A stretch of 64,000 nucleotides of DNA, from positions 17,834,058-17,898,057 of the forward strand of contig CM049310.1 in NCBI GenBank assembly GCA_026874595.1, in the 5' to 3' direction. The notes beneath the pieces are model-generated. The model was not told where the DNA came from. It saw only the letters and a program-made list of their open reading frames with translations, and ran no database searches. This stretch comes from Sipunculus nudus. Taxonomy: Eukaryota; Annelida; Sipuncula; Golfingiida; Sipunculidae. The first letter of the stretch is position 1. Every line of letters begins with the position of its first letter. Made by a program: the position numbers and the translations under genes. Of this stretch, positions 50,501 through 62,424 are shown in pieces.

Positions 50501-52238
50501 AAGGATGGATACCCAGTGTTGTGCATCCGACAGCTGGCTGTGCATGATTATGAACATATAAAATCGATACATATTTGTCATATTAAAGGATTTAACTTCC
50601 CTGATATCTACTTTGAGAGAAAGAGGGCTGCTGAGCTAACTGAACCTTGACATAATTATGTTTGCAATTTTTTTTTTATTTTGATATTTTCTGTGGATCA
50701 CCATTCCTGAACAGCGTTGAACATGCAGTGCCAAGCCAAGGAACCCAGTTATATAAATTGCCGCTAGATGGCAGCTACTACGAAAAAACATTACACACTG
50801 CATATTAACAGGCAATATTTGTGTGAGCTGACAAAGACAAAAATCCCAAATTTTCTGGCAAATATAATAACGAAGGACGTGTTTGGTGTATATTGAAATA
50901 TTTCTTTTACACTTACATATTTGTGAAAATTTTGCGTTTCCACTTTCTTTTACACTAACATATTTGTGAAAATTTTGCGTTTCCACTTTCTTTTACACTA
51001 ACATATTTGTGAACATTTTGCGTTTCCACTCTGTTCTAATTATTTCTTTATCTCATTGTTCTCATCCGCCGCTGAACTCTTGTTCTCCCTCGGCTGAATA
51101 CCTATTACTGTATACTAGAATATTTCCCGTTCATTCACTTGAAGACCAATTTAGTTAATCCCAGATACGACAGCTGGAGCTGGGGATACAGGATAGCTTA
51201 ATTTCCGATAGATCCCCCCCCCCCATCCCATAACCCCCAGACACACGGACATCCTTCCTAATAATATAATAGTACAAAGACCAAAACCGGGCACTTCAAA
51301 CTGGTGTACTAGTCACAGGGAGGCTAATGAGCTGATTAAAAGGAACCAATTAGAGAGACATCTAATCACATTCGTGCCATGGCTCGTTTATGGATGGATA
51401 ATGGGCACACACACTCAGTACAGGAATCGTGAAAAAAATATTACACTGCAGTCTGTTATGTATTTTAAATGATATTATATTATATTACTGGTACAAAGGC
51501 ATGTTTGCAACACACACTTTTACTGTAAGTGTGACTTCTGTCACTTTTGTTAAACTAATGTGATTCTAAAGGAATTATCTAATACAGTTTGCTGGCTTTT
51601 CCGTTATAAAATTTACGGTCTCTTCAAATAAGCCGATGGATTTCATTTCAAGAATTAGATTTTGACTTGTAATGTTAATTAATATGAATTATTTTATTTA
51701 CCAGGGCACCAGTGAATAAATTATATGTAACTTGATGTTATCTTTAATTTGGAATAAATAATATTGGGGAAAAAAATTACTTATTTTGGATAAAGAAAGT
51801 TACGGTCAGCTCTAAAATGAGCATAGTGTATGTACTTTTTTTCATTTAGATTATATTCATGTTAATAATGGACAATATCTCAACAAGTTCAACGGAATGA
51901 AAATGGACAATTAAAAGGTAAAACCAAATTGAAATGCTTGTTACATGTTTGTTATGAATATAAGAAACCATGAAAAAATAGCCAAGCGAGATTAAACACT
52001 TTTCACTTCACAGACAGAAACATTTTGATAGCTGACGACTGTTATAAGTGATGATAACTAACAATATTTCTATTTTAAACTTACCTGAACGCATGCATGC
52101 TGCCAGGGTACCTCCAAGGCTTGTCTTGGTTTCCTTGTACTTTTCCACTACTTCAGGGGTGACGTGTTTCTTTAATAAAGATTTACAATCTTCAGCCCTG
52201 AAAAGTTTCTCGCTAAGTTCCTTCAATTCTGGATCCAT
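47545..52238 (-). CDS. AK: Arginine kinase copy 4 (AK4), six exons, 370 aa, CaaX C-terminus
   Basis: Coding exons in transcription order: 52085-52238, 49853-50124, 49395-49543, 48581-48746, 47870-48050, 47545-47735, with the same sizes and phases as the plus-strand copies. The frame is open throughout. Catalytic set intact (SGVGIY loop, [29 protein letters not shown]). Private changes seen: A14R (KLFRAED), K86N (DYHNVP) and D173N (GMNKET). D205N (NDWPNGRG) is shared with AK5 only. The tail reads [15 protein letters not shown] with Ser355. Intron 5 is only 134 bases, against 560-680 in AK1-AK3. Intron 3 carries a SINE also present in AK5. The gene points toward AK3. TATAAAAA lies at 52330-52337 on the minus strand, at the same distance from the start as in AK1-AK3. 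Confidence 0.95.
48949..49178 (-). mobile_element. SINE family A copy in AK4 intron 3
   Basis: Reverse-complement copy. CTA repeats lie on both sides (48927-48941 and 49182-49208), so it appears to have landed in a TAG microsatellite. Also present in AK5 intron 3 and absent from AK1-AK3 intron 3. Confidence 0.75.
50905..51033 (+). repeat. 43-bp tandem repeat, three units, AK4 intron 1
   Basis: Units start at 50905, 50948 and 50991 with TTTTACAC and end with GCGTTTCCACT. Near-identical. Confidence 0.85.
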
Positions 52239-52515
52239 GTTTTAATCTGTTTGTGAGAATAAACGCTGGAGCAACGGCTATTTCCAAACCCTGTAAAAAC
52301 GGCTTCTGTCTAGAAAACCGAAGGTTGGGTTTTTATAATTAGATCCACGGGCAGCCGGCGCCCAATGAAGGCAGGTTCGTACCTGAACCTTCACAGGTAA
52401 CGGCTTAGTCTCCATGGCACAGAGCTGATCCTTCCATACAAACCAATTAATCAACTTATTAATCTATGATTTATACAGTTCTATCGAAAGCCTCTCGGAA
52501 TCCACCCTGAACCTC
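52239..52515 (-). promoter_or_regulatory. AK4 promoter block with TATA box
   Basis: On the minus strand TATAAAAA lies at 52330-52337, about 92 bases before the ATG at 52238, matching the plus-strand copies. The conserved segment around GCCATGGAGACTAAGCCGTT is at 52398-52418. At the E-box position the minus strand reads ATAGAACTGTATAAATC, so the CAGCTG core is absent, as in AK3. Confidence 0.55.
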
Positions 52516-52959
52516 TTATTATATATCAGATCACAAAACCGTATTTCGTTTAAATTAATAACCTTACCAACACCATGTGCCGAAGTTAGCATAGATTACG
52601 TGTTCATGCACCCATGGTTTTCTGTCTGGCCGTCGGTTTGTCTGACTACATCTTGGGTTGGATGGATAAATATTGTGCCGGATCTGAGTGCAGATACCGG
52701 TACATGATTTGGCGGAGGTATGCGCTCCCTGAATGTTCTCTATCGTTTCGCATGCAGCGAGCCGTGCGCTGAATATTTTATTCATCGTCTTGCAGCAGAA
52801 AACGAGTTCATGCTTTGAAAAACAAATACACTGAGCAAATAAACTTTTAGGTAGAGCTGTTAAATAACTTAAGAATAAAACAAGGGGTATAGATACTACT
52901 GTTTTCTACACTGATATATGTAATCAGTTCTGGTCTCCCGTGCCAAATCCGTTAACCCC

Positions 52960-53192
52960 TTAGCCTTTTTTATAAAGGCTAGGCGCAGAACTTGTTTGTG
53001 GCACTGTATATGAATGAGGATTAAGGTAAATATATAAAATCAATATGTTTTGTTATATATTTATATGCACGGGGCTAGGATTAATCCAGAAGTCACAAGA
53101 TACTGGAGCAAGCGAACCTCTGAGGTTCCGGTGCAAATTCGTAACCGGGAAACTTCCGCTCCGTAACTCAACCCCTTAACCACTAGCTAACT
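52960..53192 (-). mobile_element. SINE-like repeat (family B), AK4 5' flank
   Basis: Minus-strand copy with the clearest head: A box-like TAGCTAGTGGTTAAGG and B box-like GGTTACGAATTTGCACC. It supports a tRNA origin for family B. Confidence 0.62.
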
Positions 53193-54076
53193 TGAATACA
53201 TCTTACCTTACCCCTTATAACTTGCAGTCCGCGCAAATTATCCATGCAATGGCTGTAAGCAGGTGCTTAACTGTATAAAAAAACAACTGTCAATATGAAA
53301 AGTTTCAGTCAAGCATTTTATATCTTATTTTCCTATTATCTTATTTTGTTTTTATTTTTAAATAGATATGTGGCGCATCGGGCAGACAGTAACAGATGGC
53401 GCTAATTTAGAAAATGTCTGAAAATATTATGACATTTTAACCCGATATCAGAAAGTGAGATAAAACGATATATACTGACATATCTGCTTTGTTTATCATT
53501 CCATGGTATATTTTAAGGATACTATGTACAACTACAGCAGGATGTTTGCAAACTAACTAGAGCCAACTACAAGGTCTATATGCTTGATATGATTGATCGC
53601 TAAAGTTCAATTATTCCTTTAGTCTGTGACTGTAACAAAACTTTAACTTTTAGAACTGCACAAATCCATAATTACAGCTGCACGCTTAAACATTCCCGGT
53701 GTCATTCTTATCATAGTTTAATAAACCATTTATTCTTATGATGGCAAATTCTTTTTATATTTTTTTAGAAATATAAAAGCTTCCTTTTGTTGATTGATAT
53801 AAATCTTAACCTAAGTATATGTACAGCTACAGAATTTCAATTTCGGATTTGGACTTTGTGACAGGGCTGTATTAGCACTCGCTTCCTATCATTTTATTTC
53901 TATTTCCTGGTGTCACGTAGGCCCGGTGTCTATCGCACCTGCGGGTCCTAGGTTTGTAACCATCCCCATAATAATATAATATAACACGGAGACCCCCCCC
54001 CCCTCCAAAAACGCACTTTTTTCTGAGTGATACACGGCTGTTGGGCACAGCCCTGGGTTCGGATCGACTCCAATTA

Positions 54077-54610
54077 CAGTGAAACCCCTCTATAGCGGTC
54101 CTGTTGATGTCCGTGTCCTAGGCGAGGGACATAAATATCCATGAAAAACTGCATTTATTTTCATTTATTTATAAGATTATTACATGATTTATTGATTCGG
54201 TCGTTAACATCATTATTTAAGGGAGAATGCACATTCCAAAATTGACTGAGAGTGCCAGGGCTTACTCACAGATACGCCCGACGTATCGACACATTTCCCA
54301 TATATCCGTCAAAAATTCTTAATAACTCAGTCTTTTCGTAATCTTGAAAGAATCACAGATTAAATGAAAATAATTCTTATATCTTTCATTAAGTTAGTTA
54401 TGCAAACAATTTTCGCGATCACAAAGTTGGTAAAGGCGAATTAATTTGTATTCTACGGCCCTTGTGATGTGACTCGTATCCATGAGGAATTTTTTATAGG
54501 TTCGGTGATTGAATTAGCCTGATGTCCACCCTAGAGGGAATCTTAAAGTAGTGAAAACGTTTGATCGTACCGAAGACTGTCCGTAATTCGGGATGTCCGC
54601 ACCAGAGGCC
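54077..54610. mobile_element. Truncated element related to 1172-2629
   Basis: Left end CAGTGAAACCCCTCTATAGC preceded by TA. The right side carries the inward motif TGTCCGCACCAGAGG but the terminal CACTG is missing and a (TA)n tract begins instead. Lies between units D and E. Confidence 0.5.
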
Positions 54611-54615
54611 AATAT

Positions 54616-54681
<66 letters not shown>

Positions 54682-54735
54682 GAAACCCCATGGCTAAGAT
54701 AGTGGCGTTCGGTAGTCTTTATAGGTCTTTATAGT
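54682..54735 (-). mobile_element. SINE family A fragment
   Basis: The short stretch GTGGCGTTCGGTAGTCTTT next to a (TA)n tract matches the body of the minus-strand SINE copies (compare 49022-49042). Fragment only. Confidence 0.4.
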
Positions 54736-54920
54736 TGTTCGTCAATCCTTTAGGTAGACAAAATACCTGTCAGTTTTACAGTGCTCCAGTATAACATATC
54801 AAGATAGGTCTTGCAAAAGTCTTGAAATAATGTTTTTAGCTCAGATTACAGTCATCTGAGCTATAGCGATAACTCTTTGTCCGTCGGCCGTCCGGCCATC
54901 CGGCACCCGGCCGTCTGTCC

Positions 54921-56640
54921 GTTAACAAGGCACAAATCGTAACCACTGGACCTGGAATCTTCTAACTTTACATCCAGAGAGGTCCATGAAAAGTCTTCTT
55001 GGAAACCTGCAATTGGGTCTCTGTTACCCATATTCTTCAAGCTATGGGGCTCCGAAGTACCCTGCAGAATAATATAAAATTTGATACAAAAGCTCAAATA
55101 TCTGATCAACTAATGCATTGATCACCATGATTCTTTGCATGCATATTGATCATGGAATGTTTCATCATTTTCTGCAGACTGGTGGCGCCACCTAAATTTT
55201 TTTAAATTTTTTTACAATTTTTTCTCTATTTTTGAGACCTCAAAAGATGCCGTCATCTGTTAACAGGGCACAAATCGTAACAGCTGGTCCTGGAATCTTC
55301 TCACTTTATATTCAGAGAGGTCCATGAAAAGTCTTCTTGAAAACCATGAATTAGGTCTCTGTCACTCATATTCTTCAAGCTATGGGGCTCCGAAGTACCC
55401 CCTAGAATAATGAAAAATTTGATACAAAAGCTCAAATATCTGAACAACTAATGCATTGATCACCATGATTCTTTGCATGGATATTGATCATGGAGTGTTT
55501 CATCAGTTTCTGCAGACCGGTGGTGCCACCTGTATTTTTTCGATTTTTTTACGATTTTTTTATCTATTTTTGAGACCTTAAAAGATGCAGTCATCTGTTA
55601 ACAGGGCACAAATCGTAACATCTATACCTAGAATCTTCTTTCTTGACATGTTGGGAGGCCCATGAAAAGTCTCCTTGGAAACCTCAAATTAGGTCTCTGT
55701 CACCCATATTGTCTGAGCTATGGGGCTCAGAAATACCCCCGAGAATAACTTAGAATTTGATACAAAAGCTCTGGTATCTGAACAACTAGTGCATTGATAG
55801 GCATTATTCTTTGCATGCATATGCATCATGGAGTGTTTCATGAGTTCCTGCAAACTGGTGGTTCCACCCGGACTTCTTTGAATTTTTACGCATTTTTATC
55901 TTTATTTTTGAGACCTTCAAAGATGTGGTCGTCTGTTAACAGGGCACAAATCATAACTATTTGAGCTTGAATCTTCTTTCTTGACATCCTGGGAGGTTTA
56001 TAAAAAAAACTCCATGGAAACCTGAAATTAGGTCTCTGTTACCCATATTCTCCGAGCTATGGGTCTTAGAAGTACCTCCCAGAATAACTAAAAATTTGAT
56101 ACAAAAGCTCTGAACAACTATTGCATTAATCACACTGATTCTTTGCATGCATATTCATCATTGAGTGTTTCATCAGTTCTTTTGGACTGGTGGCACCACC
56201 TAAATTTTTTTAAAATTTTAACACATTTTTTATCGCTAGGCCTATTTATGAGACCTTCAAAGATGCGGTCGTCCCTTAACAGGGCTCAAATTGTAACCAT
56301 TGGTCCTAGAATCTTCAAACTTGACATCCAGGGAGATCTGTGAAAAGTCTCCTTGGAAACGTGAATTAAGGTCTCTGTTTCCCATATTTTCTGAGCTATG
56401 GGGCTTATAAACACCCCTCAGAATAATTGAAAATTTGAAACCAAAGTAGGGCATAAAAGATAACCATGGGGCCCAGAATCTTCTAACTTGACATCCTGAG
56501 AGTTCCTCAAAAGTTCTCCCCAGAAACCTGAAATTGGGTCACATTGACCTATTTTCTCAGAGTTTTGGGGTATGCTTGAGCATCCCAGAAATAATGCAAA
56601 ATACACACAAATTGCCAGATTCCTCATGAAAGGCTGGTTG
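54921..56640. repeat. 338-bp satellite array, about five full units
   Basis: Units start at GTTAACARGG: 54921, 55259, 55597, 55935 and 56275 (CTTAACAGGG), spacing 338, 338, 338 and 340 bases, followed by a decayed unit near 56448. Each has the order CACAAATCGTAAC, GAATCTTC, CATGAAAAGTCT, TAGGTCTCTGT, CACCCATATT, AGCTATGGGGCT, then a GATTCTTTGCATG segment. Entered through GAGCTATAGCGATAACTC (54859) and left through ACCCATGGGTCACTTGTTTA (56760-56779). Short frames on either strand are by-products of the repeat. Confidence 0.85.
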
Positions 56641-58263
56641 GATTGTCATCAAATTTATTTTTTATGGGTTAGGTCTTGATTAATTTAAGCTAATATGCAT
56701 GAACAATGATGTCACCTATCTTAATTGTCTGTGCAAGGACATATCGGCTGAGCGTCATGACCCATGGGTCACTTGTTTATACTACTGAGTTATACCTTAT
56801 CTATAGGATGGTTCCGAGTTTGAAGGGATAAGGTATATATGTTTTGTGGATGTAATTGCTTCTTTATCTTTTTCGCTTTGGAATACGTGACAGGGCGATA
56901 GCACATATTATTATAATATATATTGTAATATTTATATCTTAATATTTATATATCTGAAAATATATCTTATTTCACAATATATCTAAGTAACATAAACATA
57001 TATATAATATTATACATACAAAACAAATAAAATATTCATTCAAATACGATACACCATAAATCGCTTTATTACAACATAAAAAAAAACATAATATCAAGTT
57101 TACTTTTTATACAGATTACTATAATATATGATAAAATGTTTATATTCTATAATATTTGATTAAGCGAATATTACATGGAACAAAATACGGAATACATAAT
57201 ACAATGTATAATGAAATCTATACGCAATGTATGAAAATCACATTATATAACAATAATTATATATATTCATACAACAACCATCTAATTTGAGATATTATTA
57301 AATGATATAATACTTAATAATATGGTAAAATATTAAAATATAGTATAATGATACATAATAAAAATTCATAAAATATTACATAGGCCATTGAAAAATATAA
57401 AAGATCGTATATGAACATTACACATTAAAGAATAATTTAATATAAGAAAGTAACACATAGTGGTATAAGTTTATATAGATTCAAAAATCTATTTATAAGT
57501 ACACTTATTAATGCATATTTATATATAAATTCATGTATGTAGTTACTTTTTTAAAATATCAATTATTACCCCGCTGATTTACATTGATCCTTCAAATGGG
57601 GTCTATTCACACACAAAAAATTGGCAACAAATGAAAGGACATATGTTAGGTTGCCATTACTATTTTTGGTACTTGTAGTTTATTAGTTGTGGCTAATTAC
57701 ATTCAAAATATGTGTTTTATGACGTAACATTAAAGGCCTACGCGATTCCATGGCCTGAGTTTGATGTCAATTTGGGAAAAAAAACCTTGAAAATATACTT
57801 GACATAACTCCATAATATGTTTAAAAACAGAAGTATATTTGAATCTCGAATGGTTGTTATGGATATTTTATCATCCTAGGAAGAAGTTTCAAATAAGGCT
57901 TCTAATATGTGCACAAAATATCGCCCATGATGTAAACCCCGATAGAGGCACCGGAGGACAGGTGCAGGAAAAATTCAATATGAAGTACGTCAATAAAAAC
58001 GTTTTTTATCAACTACGACAGGAATGTTTAATTGACTTAGGAAGTTGGAGGATGTTTGGCTGGATTTTCTTGACATCATAGAATAGTGCAGAGTTTGCTT
58101 TTGGATTTGCCGAGGGATTTACTAGACAGGGCATCTTCTATTAAGAGAATGATGGAGACGCCTCTTGCCATCTCACACACGGCTTGGTACTCTGTCAGAC
58201 CCAGACGACGCTTGTTGGAGATGTCGTAAACACCGCCCACACTCTCAGTGTGCTCACCATGGA

Positions 58264-59480
58264 TTCCTAAAAGGAAAACAACAGATAATTACCATAAACA
58301 CTTGGAAAACAACAGATAATTACCATAAACACGTGGATTGTTTATAGTTACATGGTTTTATATGCAATTTACGCTCCGGAGGCAGCGGAAATCTTGCGCT
58401 TCTAAAGGGGTCTTTACACAGAATAGCGACCTTTCTGCCTTCCGTGTGCGACCACAAAATTTACCAGGTCGTCGTAAGAGGCTCAAAGAAGGCAGAATGG
58501 TTGCCAAGGTCGTTCAAAGGTGGTACATAGGAGTTTCAGGTATCGCCATGGACCCCATGGTCGCCGTGAGTTTTTGAACATGTTCAAAACAATCGCACAA
58601 AGGTCGCCGAGGTGATGGGTTGCTCAAAGGTGGCTCAAAGGAGGCAGAAGGGAGGCACAAGCATTGCCGTAGTTGTAGAATGTGGCACAGGGGAAGCAGA
58701 GGGAAGGCAGGCAAGAAAATGCTCGTATGCTGTATTTTGGGAGGTTCAAGGGAGGCACAAGTATCGCTGAAACGGTTATGGAGCAATTACACAGAAACAG
58801 GATTTTCTGGGGTTAGGCGACCATTGAGCGTTCCTAAAAGGAAAACAACAGATAATTACCATAAACACTTGGAAAACAACAGATAATTACCATAAACACG
58901 TGGATTGTTTATAGTTACATGGTTTTATATGCAATTTACGCTCCGGAGGCAGCGGAAATCTTGCGCTTCTAAAGGGGTCTTTACACAGAATAGCGACCTT
59001 TCTGCCTTCCGTGTGCGACCACAAAATTTACCAGGTCGTCGTAAGAGGCTCAAAGAAGGCAGAATGGTTGCCAAGGTCGTTCAAAGGTGGTACATAGGAG
59101 TTTCAGGTATCGCCATGGACCCCATGGTCGCCGTGAGTTTTTGAACATGTTCAAAACAATCGCACAAAGGTCGCCGAGGTGATGGGTTGCTCAAAGGTGG
59201 CTCAAAGGAGGCAGAAGGGAGGCACAAGCATTGCCGTAGTTGTAGAATGGAGGCACAGTGGTCGCGCTGGTGGCACAGGGGAAGCAGAGGGAAGGCAGGC
59301 AAGAAAATGCTCGTATGCTGTATTTTGGGAGGTTCAAGGGAGGCACAAGTATCGCTGAAACGGTTATGGAGCAATTACACAGAAACAGGATTTTCTGGGG
59401 TTAGGCGACCATTGAGCGTTCTGGTCATTTTTGGTTGCTCAAAGGTGGCACAAAGGTGGCAGCCCTGTGTAAAGGGGCCT
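58264..59480. repeat. Tandemly duplicated 567-bp insert in AK5 intron 5
   Basis: TTCCTAAAAGGAAAACAACA at 58264 recurs at 58831. The two units are almost identical apart from about 24 bases missing from the first (compare 58680 with 59249-59280). The outer parts of the insert, GGGGTCTTTACACAG (58399) and CTGTGTAAAGGGGCC (59464-59478), are inverted, as in a DNA transposon. The left border is the AK5 exon 6 acceptor itself, so the acceptor sequence is duplicated at 58831-58850. Confidence 0.72.
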
Positions 59481-60983
59481 TAAAGAAGCTACTGATTTTG
59501 CCGCTGCCTGCATGGTATAACCATTTATGATACATTTAGACACCATGTGGTGGGTTGTTGTCTGGCAGTCAAACAAATGCCAGTTATTAACACTCGACAG
59601 GCCTCATGGCTCCGCCCAAAGCTGCGCTTCAAGTGCGCTTCAAGTGCACTTAAGTGGTTACTCTTAGTAAAAATAGTCGAATTTTAATTGCTCCCTCTAC
59701 GTTCTAGCATCAGGGACCGATTCGATTATGACATTACGACTATGTTAGCGAGGCCATGTATACGGTGCTAGCAAAGCGGAAACCAGCCATCGAGGTGTGC
59801 AGGGAGCCAATGTTGTTCAAGAACATTTCGTTTGCAGCTCACCGGCCGGGCACCCTAGCTATATGCACAAGGACCAGTGAAAACCACGTGTCGGGTGATT
59901 CTCTCTGAGCCTGTGCCAAAGACTGTGGCCTATTCAAACGGTTGCCGGGGCGATAAGGTGTCACTCAAAACAAATGTTACAACAGTTGCTCCGTGTTAGA
60001 CCCAGTTGTGGCTCTGTTGTAGCAGCAGCTGGGTTTTGCTCCGTGTATTCCTCGCTTGCCTGGTAAACCTCTTGCTGGCAACACGGCCTGATAATTATGC
60101 AGATTCCTTGTCGCATCAGTTGCGTGTCGCATATCGGTCATTGTTTACACGCAGTCAAGAGGACTATTTATGGAATAAGTTTATGGTCTAGCTCATACAC
60201 AATGGCCTCTTCAACCCAACAAATTTGCCAAAAGCATTTATATTTGCTATTTATAAATCATGTGGCCATATCAGCTAAGCGTAGAGGTCGTTTCTTCCAG
60301 CACAGGGTGACTTCTGATTGGACCAAAATACAGTGCTCCCCTCTAGTGTAGCGATTCAGGATTCGAGGTCAAAACAAACAGCGCTTACGATATAGGTAGT
60401 AGGCCCATAGGTAAAGCGCTGTGTAAAGAGCATATATGCAATTAGGCAACACAATGTATTACACGACCTCATCGTTCCAGTTTTTCTTTTTTTTTTTTGT
60501 TTTAGGGGCCAAATGGAGCCTGAGAACTTGGTTCTAAGTAATGTTGCTTATTTGTGCTCTTATCCGGAGTCCTTAGCATATTATTTCATTTCCTACAGAT
60601 TTAATTGAAACATGAACTAAATTTTGTGTTGATCACATGCATCTCTCAAAGAATTAAGACGGTTTGGCTTCCACTGGCAAGCTTGCAAAATAAACAGAAA
60701 AATACCACCCGATCTACCCAGTGTCTGTTTAGAAATTTATTGTTTTTGTGTGGCCTTGATGTCCCTTTGGAGTTCTAATAACTCCAGGTTGTCTCATTCT
60801 TTTTTTTTTTTTTTTTTTTTGCTACAGGAAGAGTGAGATGACATTGCGATAAATGTACAATAAAGAAATACTATCCAGTTTTTCTAAGTTTCTTCATCTC
60901 CATACATTTATTTTGTAATAAAAGACAATTTATAAAGACAGTGGTTTCTGAATTGTAAAAATATACATGTATATCGTACTGAC
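59481..60983. other. AK5 intron 5 interior, unassigned
   Basis: About 1.5 kb unique to AK5, including a segment near 59500-60480 that is less AT-rich than its surroundings, and a poly-T run at 60799-60821. Not recognised; probably further inserted repeat DNA. From about 60720 the sequence again resembles AK intron 5. Confidence 0.45.
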
Positions 60984-62193
60984 CTCTGACTTGCAGGTTC
61001 AGGTGTTTGCAGATTTCGTCAAAGTTTGGCAACTGGGAAGCCTTGGGGATCCTAGCGTGCACGCTGGCTCTCATGGTGGTTCCCAAGTTGGATGGACAGA
61101 AGGTCAGGTAACCATAGCGATCATGGTGGGCGAAAGGCAGAGTCTTTTCCATGTGGTTGATGGCCTGGGTAAGCGAGACAGACATATTAGTGTCACTATT
61201 CACAGGGTATTATAATACTTTCTTTATGAAATGGCCATTCAAGATTTCAATTGATAGGTCAGAATAACAATATAAATTTGGTCAACAATTTACTTTTGTA
61301 CGTATACTCGCACATGTTGCCTAATCAGTCGATCATTTAGTTTGTACAACACTTATTTTTTTAATTAATGGTAGATTTAGACAATGGTAAGAATATTAAA
61401 GCTGGCCAAAATTTAAGGTTGCACTCATTCATGGTACTTATTTCATTGTTAAAGAAATTTTTTAATACTAGCGAGGCAAAAAAGTCTGTCAAAAATTGGA
61501 TAGTGGTAATCTGTAGGAACTCTAGGCAAAGAAAATGAAAAAAAAAGTAAAAAAGCCATGCTATTTTATAGGCACTTAATTAATACCGGTTCAACAGAAT
61601 TGTTATAATATACCTTTTTTATTAAATCACAATACATATACAAACATGTCTCATTGTGTCAAATGTATTATTAATCGACACCGTGATACTCCTTTCATAT
61701 TTACCTTGATCAGTCTCCTGTAAACCTCGGCCAAGTTACCGCCCATCTGCATGGAGATAAACCTGAGATGATCCTCCTCGTTGCACCAGGTCAGGAAGGT
61801 CTTGCTTTTGTTGAAGAAGATGCCACGACCGTTGGGCCAGTCGTTGTAGCCACCGGCAGCGCGGAGGAACCTGAAACCAACAGACGTAGACTTTAACACG
61901 CTTTTTGTCTATTAAGCATGCGAGCTTCGCCTGCTTGGCCGATTGGTTGTTGGTTTTAGTATTGCAAAGTGTACATGTGGCAATACAAAATAAAAAAAAC
62001 GCATTTTCTTACAGCACGTGCGTTTCAAAGGTATCACTTAGTGTTGTCTGATATTTTACCTTAGAATTCATTTTTGTTTAAAGGACATTTGCCCAATGAA
62101 GACTACAATTCTGCTCTGATCTCTCTCTCCCTCTCCCCCCCCCTCCCCCCCCCCCCCCTTCTTCTTTGATTATACTACTATGACTAGAATTAT

Positions 62194-62424
62194 AACCACT
62201 ATTTATTTTACATGGATTGTACAACTAGTAAAAATAACTAATACGAGACACTCTCCATGGAACGGATGGTGGCGTTCGGTCGTCTGTCAAGGTGGAGGAA
62301 ACCGGAGAGCCCGGAGAAAACAACTGACCTTTGACGGCCGGCCGGGCTACTTGAAACTACTTTCCCGTGGATCTAAAATGTGTCGCCAGAGGAGAGAGCC
62401 GGGCGTTTTACAACTAGTAGGCCC
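62194..62424 (-). mobile_element. SINE family A copy in AK5 intron 3
   Basis: Same insertion as in AK4 intron 3, with CTA repeats on the head side. Marks AK4 and AK5 as sister copies. Confidence 0.72.

Larger units (their letters stand above)
46360..53990 (-). repeat. AK duplication unit D, inverted (carries AK4)
   Basis: Inverted relative to units A-C. The AK4 3' flank (46360-47544) aligns with the reverse complement of 19731-20850. The far upstream marker (PolyT-rich flank with GACCCGCAGGTGCGATAGACACC on the minus strand near 53930) matches 13075 and 22520. The unit therefore covers the same extent as A and B. Confidence 0.7.

Noticed and set aside
54861-56627. Similar minus-strand frames (…SENMGNRDLISGF…) in the satellite units
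   Set aside because: They recur because the DNA repeats and are interrupted at different points in each unit. No sign of a protein family.
58338-59483. Identical frames of 79-98 codons in the AK5 intron 5 duplication
   Set aside because: Identity follows from the recent tandem duplication, and the frames contain no recognisable domain.
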